This document shows positions 41,737 through 50,027 of a stretch of 64,000 bases of DNA, in pieces. The notes below the pieces were generated by a model, which did no database searches, was not told the DNA's origin, and was given only the letters and a program-made list of their open reading frames with translations. The first letter of the stretch is position 1. Each line of letters opens with the position of its first letter. The DNA is from Achromobacter mucicolens (lineage in GTDB: Bacteria > Pseudomonadota > Gammaproteobacteria > Burkholderiales > Burkholderiaceae_B), in the NCBI RefSeq assembly GCF_902859725.1, contig NZ_CADIJP010000006.1:124001-188000 (forward strand). Direction: 5' to 3'. The position numbers were made by a program, and so were the translations under genes.

Positions 41737-42500
41737 TCACCGACGCGCCAACTTCTTGCGGGACTGCCGCGCCGCGCATCGTGGCGGCGGGCGATCGCAC
41801 GCTGCTGGTCGAGTTTCCCGACCGCATCGACGCCGAGACCAACGCGCGCGTGCTTGCGCTATCGAAGGCGTTGCGAGGCAGCCTGCGCAAGGTCCGCGGA
41901 CTCCAGAGCGTGGTGCCAGCATACCGTTCGCTCGCGGTGAGCTTCGATCCGCTACTGATCGGGCACGACGCCATTTGCGAGCTGATCGGCCGCAGCCTGC
42001 AAGCCAGCGCCTTCGCGCCTGTCCACGCACCGCGGCGCTGGGAAGTCCCGGTCTGCTATGGCGGCGCCCACGGCATGGACCTGCAGGCGCTGGCGGATCA
42101 GCATCGGCTTGATCCCGCGCGGGTCATCGCCCGGCACACCGCGCCGGTCTACCGGATCTACATGGTGGGATTCCTGCCGGGCTTCGCGTATCTGGGCGGC
42201 CTGGATCCTGCGCTGCACACGCCCCGCCGCGCCATGCCGCGCGCGCACACGCCCGCCGGCAGCATCAACATCGGCGGCCAGCAGACGGCCATCGCCTCGG
42301 TGTCCGGACCCAGCGGCTGGCACCTGATCGGCCGCACGCCGTGGCGCAGCTTCGATCTGCGCCACGCGAATCCATTTCTGTTCGAGGCCGGCGACGAGAT
42401 CGTGTTCACCCCCATCGATGAAGACGAGTTCGAACGCCTTGCCGCCTTGCAGGACGACCCCGCCCGGCGACCGCAACCGCTGACAGGAGACAGCCAATGA
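41733..42500 (+). CDS. pxpB: 5-oxoprolinase subunit PxpB (KipI family)
   Basis: A 255-aa protein with GDRTLLVEFPDRID near the N-terminus, then VPVCYGGAHGMDLQALA, YMVGFLPGFAYLGGLD and SINIGGQQTAIASVSGPSGWHLIGRTP. These are the conserved blocks of the allophanate-hydrolase-subunit-1/KipI family that includes PxpB. Here it acts with PxpA and PxpC in ATP-dependent opening of 5-oxoproline. It overlaps the upstream ATPase and the downstream pxpC by four bases each. A KipI-type kinase inhibitor is excluded by the operon context. Confidence 0.92.
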   Translation: MITDAPTSCGTAAPRIVAAGDRTLLVEFPDRIDAETNARVLALSKALRGSLRKVRGLQSVVPAYRSLAVSFDPLLIGHDAICELIGRSLQASAFAPVHAPRRWEVPVCYGGAHGMDLQALADQHRLDPARVIARHTAPVYRIYMVGFLPGFAYLGGLDPALHTPRRAMPRAHTPAGSINIGGQQTAIASVSGPSGWHLIGRTPWRSFDLRHANPFLFEAGDEIVFTPIDEDEFERLAALQDDPARRPQPLTGDSQ

Positions 42501-43498
42501 CCGCGCGACTTCGCGTCGAGAAGGCCGGCTTGCTGACCACGGTGCAGGACCTGGGCCGCCCGGGCTATGAACACATGGGCGTGCCGCCGTCGGGCGCCAT
42601 GGATCCCGGCGCGCTGCGCATGGCCAATGTACTGGTCGGCAACGCGCCCGGCCTGGCCGCACTGGAATTCACCCTGCTGGGCGGCGCGTTGCAGGTGCTG
42701 GATGCGGATTGCACCGTCGCCTTCGCAGGAAGCGCCCTGCTGCACGTCAGCGCCACGGCCGCCTCGCCCGCCCGGTCACTGAGTCCGTGGCAATCCCACC
42801 GTGTACCGGCGGGCGCCACCTTGGCGATCGGGCCGCTGGAACGCGGCGTACGCGGATATCTGGCCGTCGGTGGCGGCATCGCCGTGGCGCCCGTGCTGGG
42901 CAGCGCTTCCACCCTCACGCGTGCGCGGCTCGGCGGCCTGGACGGCCGTGCGCTGGCGCGCGGCGACGTGCTTGCCACCGGCGACGGCAGGCGCCGTTCG
43001 CCGCGTCGCTGGCTGGCCGCCCGCGACACCGGCTGGTTCTATCGGGACGCGCCCATTGGTGTCGTCCTCGGTCCGCAGCAGGATCACTTCGCGTCCGCCG
43101 AGATCGACCGTTTTCTTGGCGCCACGTATCGCCTGGCGCCGCAGTCCGACCGCATGGGCCTGCGTCTGGATGGGCCGGCCATCGCGCACGCCCGGGGCGC
43201 CGACATCATCACCGACCCCATCGCCGCGGGCAGCATCCAGATCCCAGGCGCGGGACAGCCCCTCATTGCCATGAACGACCGCCAGACCACCGGCGGTTAC
43301 CCCAAGATCGCCACCGTCATCTCGGCCGACCTGCCTCGTCTTGCCCAGATCCGCCCGGGCCAGCCGCTGCGGTTCGAAGCCCTGGACCTGGCTCAGGCCG
43401 TGCAGCGCTGGCGCGATTACACGGAATGGGTCCACGCCCGCGAAGACGACCTGCGCGCAGACCCGAACTTTCCCATCTTCCCCTTACTGTTTCCATGA
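42497..43498 (+). CDS. pxpC: 5-oxoprolinase subunit PxpC (KipA family)
   Basis: The 333-aa allophanate-hydrolase-subunit-2 family protein has VEKAGLLTTVQDLGRPGYEHMG at the N-terminus. It also has VPPSGAMDPGALRMAN, GYLAVGGGI and MNDRQTTGGYPKIATVI near the C-terminus. It is the usual partner of PxpB. Its stop overlaps the GntR start (ATGA), so regulator, transporter and enzyme are on one transcript. Confidence 0.93.
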   Translation: MTARLRVEKAGLLTTVQDLGRPGYEHMGVPPSGAMDPGALRMANVLVGNAPGLAALEFTLLGGALQVLDADCTVAFAGSALLHVSATAASPARSLSPWQSHRVPAGATLAIGPLERGVRGYLAVGGGIAVAPVLGSASTLTRARLGGLDGRALARGDVLATGDGRRRSPRRWLAARDTGWFYRDAPIGVVLGPQQDHFASAEIDRFLGATYRLAPQSDRMGLRLDGPAIAHARGADIITDPIAAGSIQIPGAGQPLIAMNDRQTTGGYPKIATVISADLPRLAQIRPGQPLRFEALDLAQAVQRWRDYTEWVHAREDDLRADPNFPIFPLLFP

Positions 43499-44202
43499 TT
43501 CCTATGTCCATCATTCATGCCATGGAAAGCCCCTTGCTCAACGCCGCGGCCGCCGCCCCGGCCGCCGACGACTCGCGCGACCTGGTCGACGAGGCCTACT
43601 CGACCATGCTGGACATGATCCAGCTGGGCCAGTTGCCCATCAACCAGCCGCTGCAGGAACGCAACCTGGCCAGCGCACTGGGCGTATCGCGCACCCCGCT
43701 GCGCGAGGCGATGAGCCGCCTGATCGGCGCCGGCTTCGCCGTGCGCACGGCGCGCGGGCAGCTCATCGTTCCTGAACCCTCGTTGCGCCAGTATCTGGAG
43801 ATCTTCCAGATGCGCGTGCTGCTGGAAGGCGACGCCGCCGCGGCCGCCGCCACCCGCATGGCGCCAGAGCAGGCCTTGGCCCTCCTGGAGCAGGTCAGCG
43901 AGATCCGGCGCCGCAATGAGACCACCCACGAGGAGAACCATCGGGTCGACAATCTGCTGCACGACAGCATCGCCCAGGCCAGCGGCAACCGGCTGATGGC
44001 ACAGACCATCCACGACCTGCGCATCAAGGCCCGCTGCTTCGACCAGAACGGCGCGCCCGAACGGCTGATTCCCGGCTGCGACGAGCACATGGCCGTCCTG
44101 CAGGCCATCCTGAATCGCGACCCCGACGCCGCGCGCGCCGCGATGCAGGCGCACCTCTGCAACGTGCGCGTTGGCCTGGTCGCCCGCCACACCCAGATTT
44201 AA
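43495..44202 (+). CDS. GntR-family regulator, FCD subclass
   Basis: About 235 aa from an ATG overlapping the pxpC stop (ATG at 43504 or 43522 also possible). The winged helix is at about 30-90 (PLQERNLASALGVSRTPLREAMSRLIGAGF), and the C-terminal FCD ligand-binding domain (about 100-220) has LLHDSIAQASGNRLM and IPGCDEHMAVLQAI. FCD domains use a metal and three His/Asp to bind carboxylic acids. It is the natural regulator for the palindrome at 37796-37818, probably derepressed by 5-oxoproline or glutamate. Confidence 0.92.
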   Translation: MIPMSIIHAMESPLLNAAAAAPAADDSRDLVDEAYSTMLDMIQLGQLPINQPLQERNLASALGVSRTPLREAMSRLIGAGFAVRTARGQLIVPEPSLRQYLEIFQMRVLLEGDAAAAAATRMAPEQALALLEQVSEIRRRNETTHEENHRVDNLLHDSIAQASGNRLMAQTIHDLRIKARCFDQNGAPERLIPGCDEHMAVLQAILNRDPDAARAAMQAHLCNVRVGLVARHTQI

Positions 44203-44219
44203 CTGCTTCCTTTATCCGC

Positions 44220-45167
44220 ATGTCATTCCCTACCCCCAAGCCGCTGCTCATCATCATGAACCCGGTCACGCAGGCCGACCGGGATCAGATCGCCCGCCAC
44301 TTCGAAGTCGTCTTCGCCCCGACGCCGGAACAGTACGCGCAAGCCGTCGCCGAGCACGCGCCGCGCGTCGATGTGGTCATGACCATCGGCGCGATTGGCC
44401 TGACTGCAGGCCAGATCGACGCGCTGCCCAACCTGAAGCTGATCTACTCGATGGGAGCCGGCTACGAAAAGATCGACCTGGACCACGCCCGGCGGCGCGG
44501 CGTCAAGGTCGCCAACGGCGCGGGCACCAACGACAGCTGCGTCGCCGACCACGCCATGGGCCTGATGATCGCCGTCATCCGCGGCATTCCCCGCCTGGAC
44601 CAGCTCACGCGGCAAGGCGTCTGGCGCACGCAGCTGCCGCTGCCACCCAACGTCTCCGGGAAAAAACTGGGCATCATCGGCCTGGGCGGTATCGGCGAAA
44701 AAGTGGCGCTGCGCGCGCAGGCGTTCGAGATGCAGATCGGCTACCACAACCGCCGCCCGCGCCCGGGGTCGCCGCACCGCTACTTTCCTTCCGTGGGCGA
44801 ACTGGCCGGGTGGTCCGACGTGCTGCTCGTCGCCATCCCGGGCGGCGATTCAACCCACCACCTGATCGATGGCGCCATCCTGGACCAGCTTGGCCCCAAC
44901 GGCTACCTGATCAACATCGCGCGCGGCAGTGTCGTGGACACCGTTGCCTTGGAACGTGCCCTGCGCCAGCGGACCATCGCCGGCGCGGCACTGGACGTTT
45001 ATGAAGGCGAGCCCGAGTTGCCAGCGGCTTTGGCCGACTTGACCAACTTGGTGCTCACCCCCCACATTGCCGGCTGGTCGCCTGAAGCCATGCAATTGAT
45101 GGTGGATAAATTCCTGGAAAATACGCGCCGGCTGTATGCGGACGAGCCGCTGTTGACGCCGCTGTGA
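44220..45167 (+). CDS. D-2-hydroxyacid dehydrogenase
   Basis: A 315-aa NAD(P)-dependent dehydrogenase, with the Rossmann motif LGIIGLGGIGEKVA near residue 150. Catalytic elements are Arg in INIARGSVVD, Glu in DVYEGEPELP and His in TPHIAGWSPEA. It reduces a 2-oxoacid to the D-hydroxy acid or the reverse. It follows the GntR gene by 17 bases, so it joins the 5-oxoproline operon. Its link to 5-oxoproline chemistry is not obvious; it might process 2-oxoglutarate or a lactam-derived hydroxy acid. Confidence 0.92.
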   Translation: MSFPTPKPLLIIMNPVTQADRDQIARHFEVVFAPTPEQYAQAVAEHAPRVDVVMTIGAIGLTAGQIDALPNLKLIYSMGAGYEKIDLDHARRRGVKVANGAGTNDSCVADHAMGLMIAVIRGIPRLDQLTRQGVWRTQLPLPPNVSGKKLGIIGLGGIGEKVALRAQAFEMQIGYHNRRPRPGSPHRYFPSVGELAGWSDVLLVAIPGGDSTHHLIDGAILDQLGPNGYLINIARGSVVDTVALERALRQRTIAGAALDVYEGEPELPAALADLTNLVLTPHIAGWSPEAMQLMVDKFLENTRRLYADEPLLTPL

Positions 45168-45183
45168 GGCGGGACTTTCATTC

Positions 45184-45209
45184 AACCAGGGCAGAAATGC
45201 CCTGGTTGC
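45184..45209. terminator. Hairpin ending the hydroxyacid dehydrogenase gene
   Basis: A perfect 11-base-pair stem (CAACCAGGGCA and its complement) with a GAAA tetraloop begins 17 bases after the dehydrogenase stop. No T-run follows on the plus strand. It sits between convergent transcripts and could end both. Confidence 0.6.
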
Positions 45210-45276
45210 CTGGCAGCGGCAACACCCATCGCACTTTCAGCACTAAGATGTCGTCTCTCGATAGCCCCATACCCCA

Positions 45277-46139
45277 TCACGCCACCAAGTAGGTCTCCGC
45301 GAGCCGACTCCAGAAAGCCGCGCCCACGCACAGGTTGTCGTCGTTGAAGTCGTAATTGGCGTTATGCAACGCGCGCCCACCGCTGGCGGGCCCGTTTCCG
45401 AGCCGCACCAGTGCGCCCGGAACGGCCTGCTGCATGTACGCGAAGTCTTCACTGCCCATCAACGGCGGCATATCTCCCGTCACCCGATCTTCTCCCACCA
45501 GCTCGCGGGCTACGGCCAGCGCCAGCGCCGTGGGCGCGTCGGCGTTGTCGACGACCGGATAGCCCTCCACGTAGACGATCTTCACGCTGGCCTCGTGGCT
45601 TTCCGCGGTGGATTCGCAAACCTGCACGATGCGCTCGCGCAGCCGCGCCCGCACCTGCGGGCTGAACGAGCGCACCGAGATGCCGATCTCGGCCTCGCCT
45701 GAAATTACGTTCAGCGCGTCACCGGCACGCAGCCGGCCCACGGACACCACGGCCGCCTGCGACCGATCGATATTGCGCGACACGACCGTTTGCAGCGCCA
45801 TCACGATGGCCGCGGCCGCGACCACCGGATCGGTCGCCAAATGCGGCCGCGCGGCATGTCCGCCGTTGCCGATGACCTTTACGAACACCCGATCGCCCGC
45901 GGCCATGAACGGCCCGCTGCGCCAGCACGCAGCGTGGCCACTAGCCCCGTGCCCGCCAGTCCCGTGATGACCTCGTAGCCCCATTGCGCCAGCAGCCCAG
46001 CCACGCGGGCCGACGTGGCGTGCTCCTGAAACGCCAGCTCGGGCCGCTGGTGCAGCGCGCGGCGCAGCGCCGTGAGTTCAGGCTTCAGGTCCTGCAGGTC
46101 GGCGAGCGTGGTGCGCGTGACGGCGTCGCGGGCGGCCAT
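45277..46139 (-). pseudogene. M20 amidohydrolase broken by an internal deletion and frameshift
   Basis: The 5' part (46139 down to about 45918) encodes the M20D N-terminus ending GTGLVATLRAGAAG. The frame then shifts, and the 3' part (about 45918 to 45277) continues from GPFMAAGDRVFVKVIGNGGHAARPH to the normal end. A whole enzyme of this family is about 390 residues; only about 287 are coded, so roughly 100 codons are missing. The lost segment carries the metal-ligand motifs (the DMDALP and HDGHTA and E-E regions), so no active hydrolase can result. Its ATG overlaps the stop of the upstream Bug gene (TAATG). N-acyl-amino-acid or hippurate-type substrates are usual for the family. Confidence 0.85.
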
Positions 46140-47152
46140 TACGCGATCCCGGTGGCGCCGACCAGCTTCACCAGCGCGCCCCACTTCTCATACTCACGCT
46201 TGAAGAACGCGTCGAGCTCGGCCTGGGACATGGGCGCATAGGGCGGCACGCCTTCGTTTTCCAGGCGGGAACGGATCGCGGGATCCTCCATCGTGCTTTG
46301 CACCGCCTCGCGTAGCTTCGCGACGATCTCAGGCGGCACGCCGCTGGGCAGGCAGAACGCGTTCCAGGTCACGATGTCGTAGTCCGTCTCCAGGACCTCG
46401 GCAACCGTCGGGATCTCGGGCGCGGCCTTGAGCCGCTCCGTGCCCGACACGGCCAGCGCGACCAGCCGTCCCGCCTTGACCTGCGGACCCAGCACCGACC
46501 ATGCGTCGAAGGCGAACGTGAGCTGGCCGCCGGTCAGGTCGGTCAGCACCTGCGGCCCCTGCTTGTACGGCACGTGCAGCAGTTTGGGCACGCCCATCTT
46601 CTGCGCCAGCACGTGGCACGCGATGTGGCTCGACGTGCCGTTACCGTTGGAGCCGTAGCTGGCCTTGTCCGGATTGGCCTTGACGTGCGCGATCAGGTCC
46701 TTGAGCGTCTTGATCCCCGAGCTGGCCGCGACGACCAGCACCACGGGCACCTGGATGGTGACGGCCAGCGGCTCGAACGCCTTGACCGGGTCAAAGGGCA
46801 GGTTCGCGTAGATGTGCGGGTTGATCGCGTAGGTGCTGGCCGTGCTGTAGAGCACGGTGTAGCCGTCGGGCTTGGCCCGCGCCACGGTCGCCGCCCCGAT
46901 GTTGCCGCCGGCGCCGGCCTTGTTCTCCACCACGATGTTGGCGTCTAGCCGCTTGGCCAGCCCGGTGCCGATCATGCGCGCCACGATGTCGGTGTTCCCG
47001 CCCGGCGCGAACGGCACCACGACGGAAACCGGCTTGTCCGGATAGCCGGGCGCGGCCTGCGCGCTTCGCCAGGGCAAGGCGCCCGCGCCCGCCAGCGACA
47101 GCAGCGGCAGCCCGGCCAGATGTGCGCACAAGGCGCGACGTTTTTCGTTCAT
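46139..47152 (-). CDS. Bug/TctC-family substrate-binding protein
   Basis: A 337-aa periplasmic protein from ATG 47152 with AAGGGG upstream and a signal peptide (about 1-32, ending SAQA). Family motifs are VVPFAPGGNTDIVAR, NKAGAGGNIGAAT, PDGYTVLYSTAST, YGSNGNGTSSHIA and a C-terminal KWGALVKLVGATGIA. Its stop overlaps the start of the broken M20 gene, so the binding protein once preceded the amidohydrolase. It is the third Bug protein in the window. The solute is likely an acylated amino acid or organic acid. Confidence 0.93.
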   Translation of the reverse strand: MNEKRRALCAHLAGLPLLSLAGAGALPWRSAQAAPGYPDKPVSVVVPFAPGGNTDIVARMIGTGLAKRLDANIVVENKAGAGGNIGAATVARAKPDGYTVLYSTASTYAINPHIYANLPFDPVKAFEPLAVTIQVPVVLVVAASSGIKTLKDLIAHVKANPDKASYGSNGNGTSSHIACHVLAQKMGVPKLLHVPYKQGPQVLTDLTGGQLTFAFDAWSVLGPQVKAGRLVALAVSGTERLKAAPEIPTVAEVLETDYDIVTWNAFCLPSGVPPEIVAKLREAVQSTMEDPAIRSRLENEGVPPYAPMSQAELDAFFKREYEKWGALVKLVGATGIA

Positions 47153-47169
47153 GATTTCCCCTTGTCGAT

Positions 47170-48087
47170 TTATTTGTTGGAATCCGGCGCAAACCGGCCC
47201 ACGTGCGCGCTGACCTCGAACCGGCCGGCGTTGGCCGACGCGCGGTGATAGTCGTGCAATTGCATCGGCGTCGCCCACCACACGCCCTTGGCGTTGGCGA
47301 TATGGCCGAAGAACTTATCCAGCAGGCGCAGGCGCTGAGCCCGGCCCGAGATCCAGTCATGGACCGTGATCATGCACAGACCGCCCCACTCGCGCACGCC
47401 CTCGAATTCCTCGATCCAGCTTTCGAGCACGGCGTTCGGATTGGCCGGGTGCGTCTTGTCGCGCGGCCCGTTGGTGTATCGGAAGTACAGCGCGTCGTCG
47501 ATGGTCCAGGTCACCGGCACCTGCACCAGCCCGTCGATCGAATACGGATGATCGAAGCCCATCAGCGAACTGTCGTAGGCCACGCCCGCGCGGCGCAGCG
47601 CCGCCAGGCTGGCTGGCGAATGCTCGAACGACGGCGCGCGATAGCCGCGGCAGGCCGTCCCCGTCTGCTGCTGAAAGACTTCGATGCTACAACCCAGGTA
47701 ATCGTCCAGCGTGGCGTCGTCCAGCGTGTCCAGCCGCTCGTGGAAATAACCGTGATAGCCCACCTCATGCCCTGCCTTCAGCAGCATGGGAAGCAGATCG
47801 GGATAGGTGGCGGCCACCACGCCCGGCACGTAGAACGCGCCCTTGATTCCCCACTTGTCCAGCAGCGCAAGGATCCGCGCCACGCCTTGCCGCGGGCCAT
47901 ACCGGCGCTGCTCCAGCTCGCCCAGCGCCACGGGCTGCTTGTCGCGCGCGGTCCAGAAATACGGGGACTCGGCGTCCAGGTCCAGCGTGAACGCCACCGC
48001 GCAGCGCTTACCCTCGGGCCATGCGTACGCCGGAAACGATATGCGGTTGTCTTCATGCATCTTGATCGCGCGCATGGAGGTGTCCAT
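47170..48087 (-). CDS. Polysaccharide deacetylase-family protein (PgdA/PuuE-like)
   Basis: A 305-aa NodB-fold hydrolase from ATG 48087 with AAGGAGAAATCAG upstream. Motif 1 is FTLDLDAESP (the metal Asp), motif 2 is HGYFHERLDT (His-x3-His), motif 3 is RAPSFEHS and a final block is ITVHDWISGR. No signal peptide is present, so it acts in the cytoplasm. That places it with the HpPgdA/PuuE subgroup, some of which are amidases of small ring compounds rather than peptidoglycan deacetylases. It sits in a Bug-SDR-ketopantoate reductase-like operon, which favours a catabolic substrate. Confidence 0.88.
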   Translation of the reverse strand: MDTSMRAIKMHEDNRISFPAYAWPEGKRCAVAFTLDLDAESPYFWTARDKQPVALGELEQRRYGPRQGVARILALLDKWGIKGAFYVPGVVAATYPDLLPMLLKAGHEVGYHGYFHERLDTLDDATLDDYLGCSIEVFQQQTGTACRGYRAPSFEHSPASLAALRRAGVAYDSSLMGFDHPYSIDGLVQVPVTWTIDDALYFRYTNGPRDKTHPANPNAVLESWIEEFEGVREWGGLCMITVHDWISGRAQRLRLLDKFFGHIANAKGVWWATPMQLHDYHRASANAGRFEVSAHVGRFAPDSNK

Positions 48088-48119
48088 CTGATTTCTCCTT
48101 GATGATTTGTCTTCGTGGT

Positions 48120-48860
48120 TCAGGTCGGGGCACGCCGGTTGATGCCGCCCCCGCCATCCACCGACAGCACCTGGCCCGTCGTGAATGACGCCGCGTCGCT
48201 CGCCAGGAACAGCACTGCCTGCGAGAGTTCGCCGGGCTGGATCATGCGCCCCAGCGGGATCGCGGCCGCGATGCTCTCCAGATGGGCGGGCGGCAGCACG
48301 GGGCTGTTTTCGCCCTGCGCCAGTCCCGGACGGACGGCGTTGACGCGGATGCCGTGCGGGGCAAGCCGAACCGCAAGAATGCGCGTCGTCTGCTCCAGCG
48401 CCGCCTTGGACGGCCCGTAGATCGCGCCATTGCCTCGGGCCACCTCGGCCGACGCCGAGCTCACGTTGACCACCGACCCGCGGACGCCCGCGGCGATCCA
48501 GCGCCGCGCCAGCGCCTGGATCAGCTGCAACGGGCCCAGCAGATTCACGTCCAGGATTGCGCGGCACAATTCCGCCGGCGCATCCAGGATGTCCGCAAAC
48601 GGAAAGATCGCCGCGTTGTTCACCAGCACATGGGGCAGGGATTGATCGTCCCAACCCGCGACCAAGCGTTCGATCGCCGCGCAGTCGGTGACGTCCAATT
48701 CGATGTGATGCCCTACCCCGACACACGCGGCGTCCTGCGCGCGGTCAGCACCGGTCACCCTGGCGCCTGCCAGCGCAAAAGCCTGCACCAGCTCGCGTCC
48801 GAAGTGCCCGTTGCTGCCCGTCACCAGCACGTGGCGGTCCGAAAAATCTGGCGCGCTCAT
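48120..48860 (-). CDS. Short-chain dehydrogenase/reductase (SDR)
   Basis: A 246-aa classical SDR: cofactor motif VLVTGSNGHFGREL near residues 11-24, NNAAIF, catalytic Ser in NVSSASAEV, and Tyr-x3-Lys in YGPSKAAL. The C-terminal SVDGGGGINRRAP block completes the fold. The ATG at 48860 overlaps the stop of the ketopantoate reductase-like gene (ATGA). It reduces or oxidises an unknown alcohol or ketone in the same pathway. Confidence 0.93.
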   Translation of the reverse strand: MSAPDFSDRHVLVTGSNGHFGRELVQAFALAGARVTGADRAQDAACVGVGHHIELDVTDCAAIERLVAGWDDQSLPHVLVNNAAIFPFADILDAPAELCRAILDVNLLGPLQLIQALARRWIAAGVRGSVVNVSSASAEVARGNGAIYGPSKAALEQTTRILAVRLAPHGIRVNAVRPGLAQGENSPVLPPAHLESIAAAIPLGRMIQPGELSQAVLFLASDAASFTTGQVLSVDGGGGINRRAPT

Positions 48861-49885
48861 GCCGCGGACTCCATCAGCGCATCCAGGTTGGCGTTGCCGA
48901 AATCGCGCGTGCCCGCCTCCATCTCGCGGATCATCGCGATCAGGCGCGACACCGTCGGCGTCTCGATGCCGGCGGCCTGGCCATGAGCCACGATGTCCGT
49001 GATCTGCGGGTCCACCTCGGTCGGGCGCTTGCGCACCGCCAGGTCGCGCCACACGCCGCTGCGCGGCTTGCCCACCCAGCGGCGGCAATGATCGGTGATC
49101 TGCTGCATCTGTGCCCAGGCCTCGTCCGCGCTGGCCGACGCGGTGAAGGCATCCGGCGCAAAGCCGTCAAACGGCGCCGGGTCCACGCCGCTGGCGCGGG
49201 CCACCGTCACCACCTCGCGGCAAAGCGCGCGCCACAGCGGCAGATAGCGCCGGTTGCCCAGCTGCTCCACGATCGTGTCGTTCGACATCGCGGTCGTAAA
49301 CAGCAGCGACCCAATGGCCACCTTGCTCCACTTGTAGCCCATCAGGCGGTCCGTCCAGCCCGACTGCGGATCTACCTGGCGCAGCAGCGCTTCCACCTGT
49401 CGCGAACGGACCGTGTCGCCGCCGTCGATCTCACCGACCCGCAGGCTGCCCAGGCCACCGAACTGGATGCGGCCCGGCCCCACGTAGTCCGACGCAAAAT
49501 TCACCAGCGCGCCCAGCGTGCGCTCCTGCCCCACCACGCTGGCGATCGTCGCCTCGGTCAGGCCGTTCTGCAGCGCCAGCACCCAGCCGTCCGCGGCCAG
49601 TCGCGGCGCGATCGACGCCATCGCCGGGCGGGTGTGCTGCCCTTTCACTGACAGCATGATCCGGGAATACGTCCGGTCCACCTCGGACGCCAGGCAGGCC
49701 TTCATCCGCGAAAACGTGCTCTTGCCGTCCGGACCGACGATCTCAAGCCCGCGCGTGCGCACCGTCTCAACATGCTCGGGCACCACGTCCACCAGCAGCA
49801 CATCCTGGCCGGCATCCGCCAGCTTTGCTGCCACCACGCCGCCAATCGCGCCGCCCCCCCACACAACAATCGGATCCTGACTCAC
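48857..49885 (-). CDS. Ketopantoate reductase-family (ApbA/PanE-like) oxidoreductase
   Basis: The 342-aa protein begins with the Rossmann motif VVWGGGAIGGVVA and keeps the ApbA/PanE C-terminal helical domain (PLMGYKWSKVAIGSL, then SRLIAMIREMEAG). NADP(H)-dependent reduction of a 2-oxo acid or a similar carbonyl is expected. True PanE enzymes are about 300 aa, so this longer form in a catabolic operon probably has another substrate. It heads the operon, with a LysR gene divergent 143 bases away. Confidence 0.85.
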   Translation of the reverse strand: MSQDPIVVWGGGAIGGVVAAKLADAGQDVLLVDVVPEHVETVRTRGLEIVGPDGKSTFSRMKACLASEVDRTYSRIMLSVKGQHTRPAMASIAPRLAADGWVLALQNGLTEATIASVVGQERTLGALVNFASDYVGPGRIQFGGLGSLRVGEIDGGDTVRSRQVEALLRQVDPQSGWTDRLMGYKWSKVAIGSLLFTTAMSNDTIVEQLGNRRYLPLWRALCREVVTVARASGVDPAPFDGFAPDAFTASASADEAWAQMQQITDHCRRWVGKPRSGVWRDLAVRKRPTEVDPQITDIVAHGQAAGIETPTVSRLIAMIREMEAGTRDFGNANLDALMESAA

Positions 49886-49965
49886 TGCCTGCCACTCCCT
49901 TGTTACCCGCGCGCCTTCATCGACGGCCTCAGGGAGAAATTCTGAAAGCAGCAGACATATAATTC

Positions 49966-50001
49966 AATTTCGAAATTTGATCGAATACTTGCGTTAAACG
50001 C
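49966..50001. promoter_or_regulatory. Palindromic elements in a LysR-divergent promoter
   Basis: Between the divergent ketopantoate reductase-like gene and the LysR gene at 50028 lies the 12-base palindrome AATTTCGAAATT (49966-49977). An imperfect GCGTTaAACGC (49991-50001) follows it. Either may be the LysR binding site. The spacing and symmetry fit, but no functional evidence is visible. Confidence 0.4.
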
Positions 50002-50027
50002 ATGTATTTTTGCGAGGGGAAGTCTGC

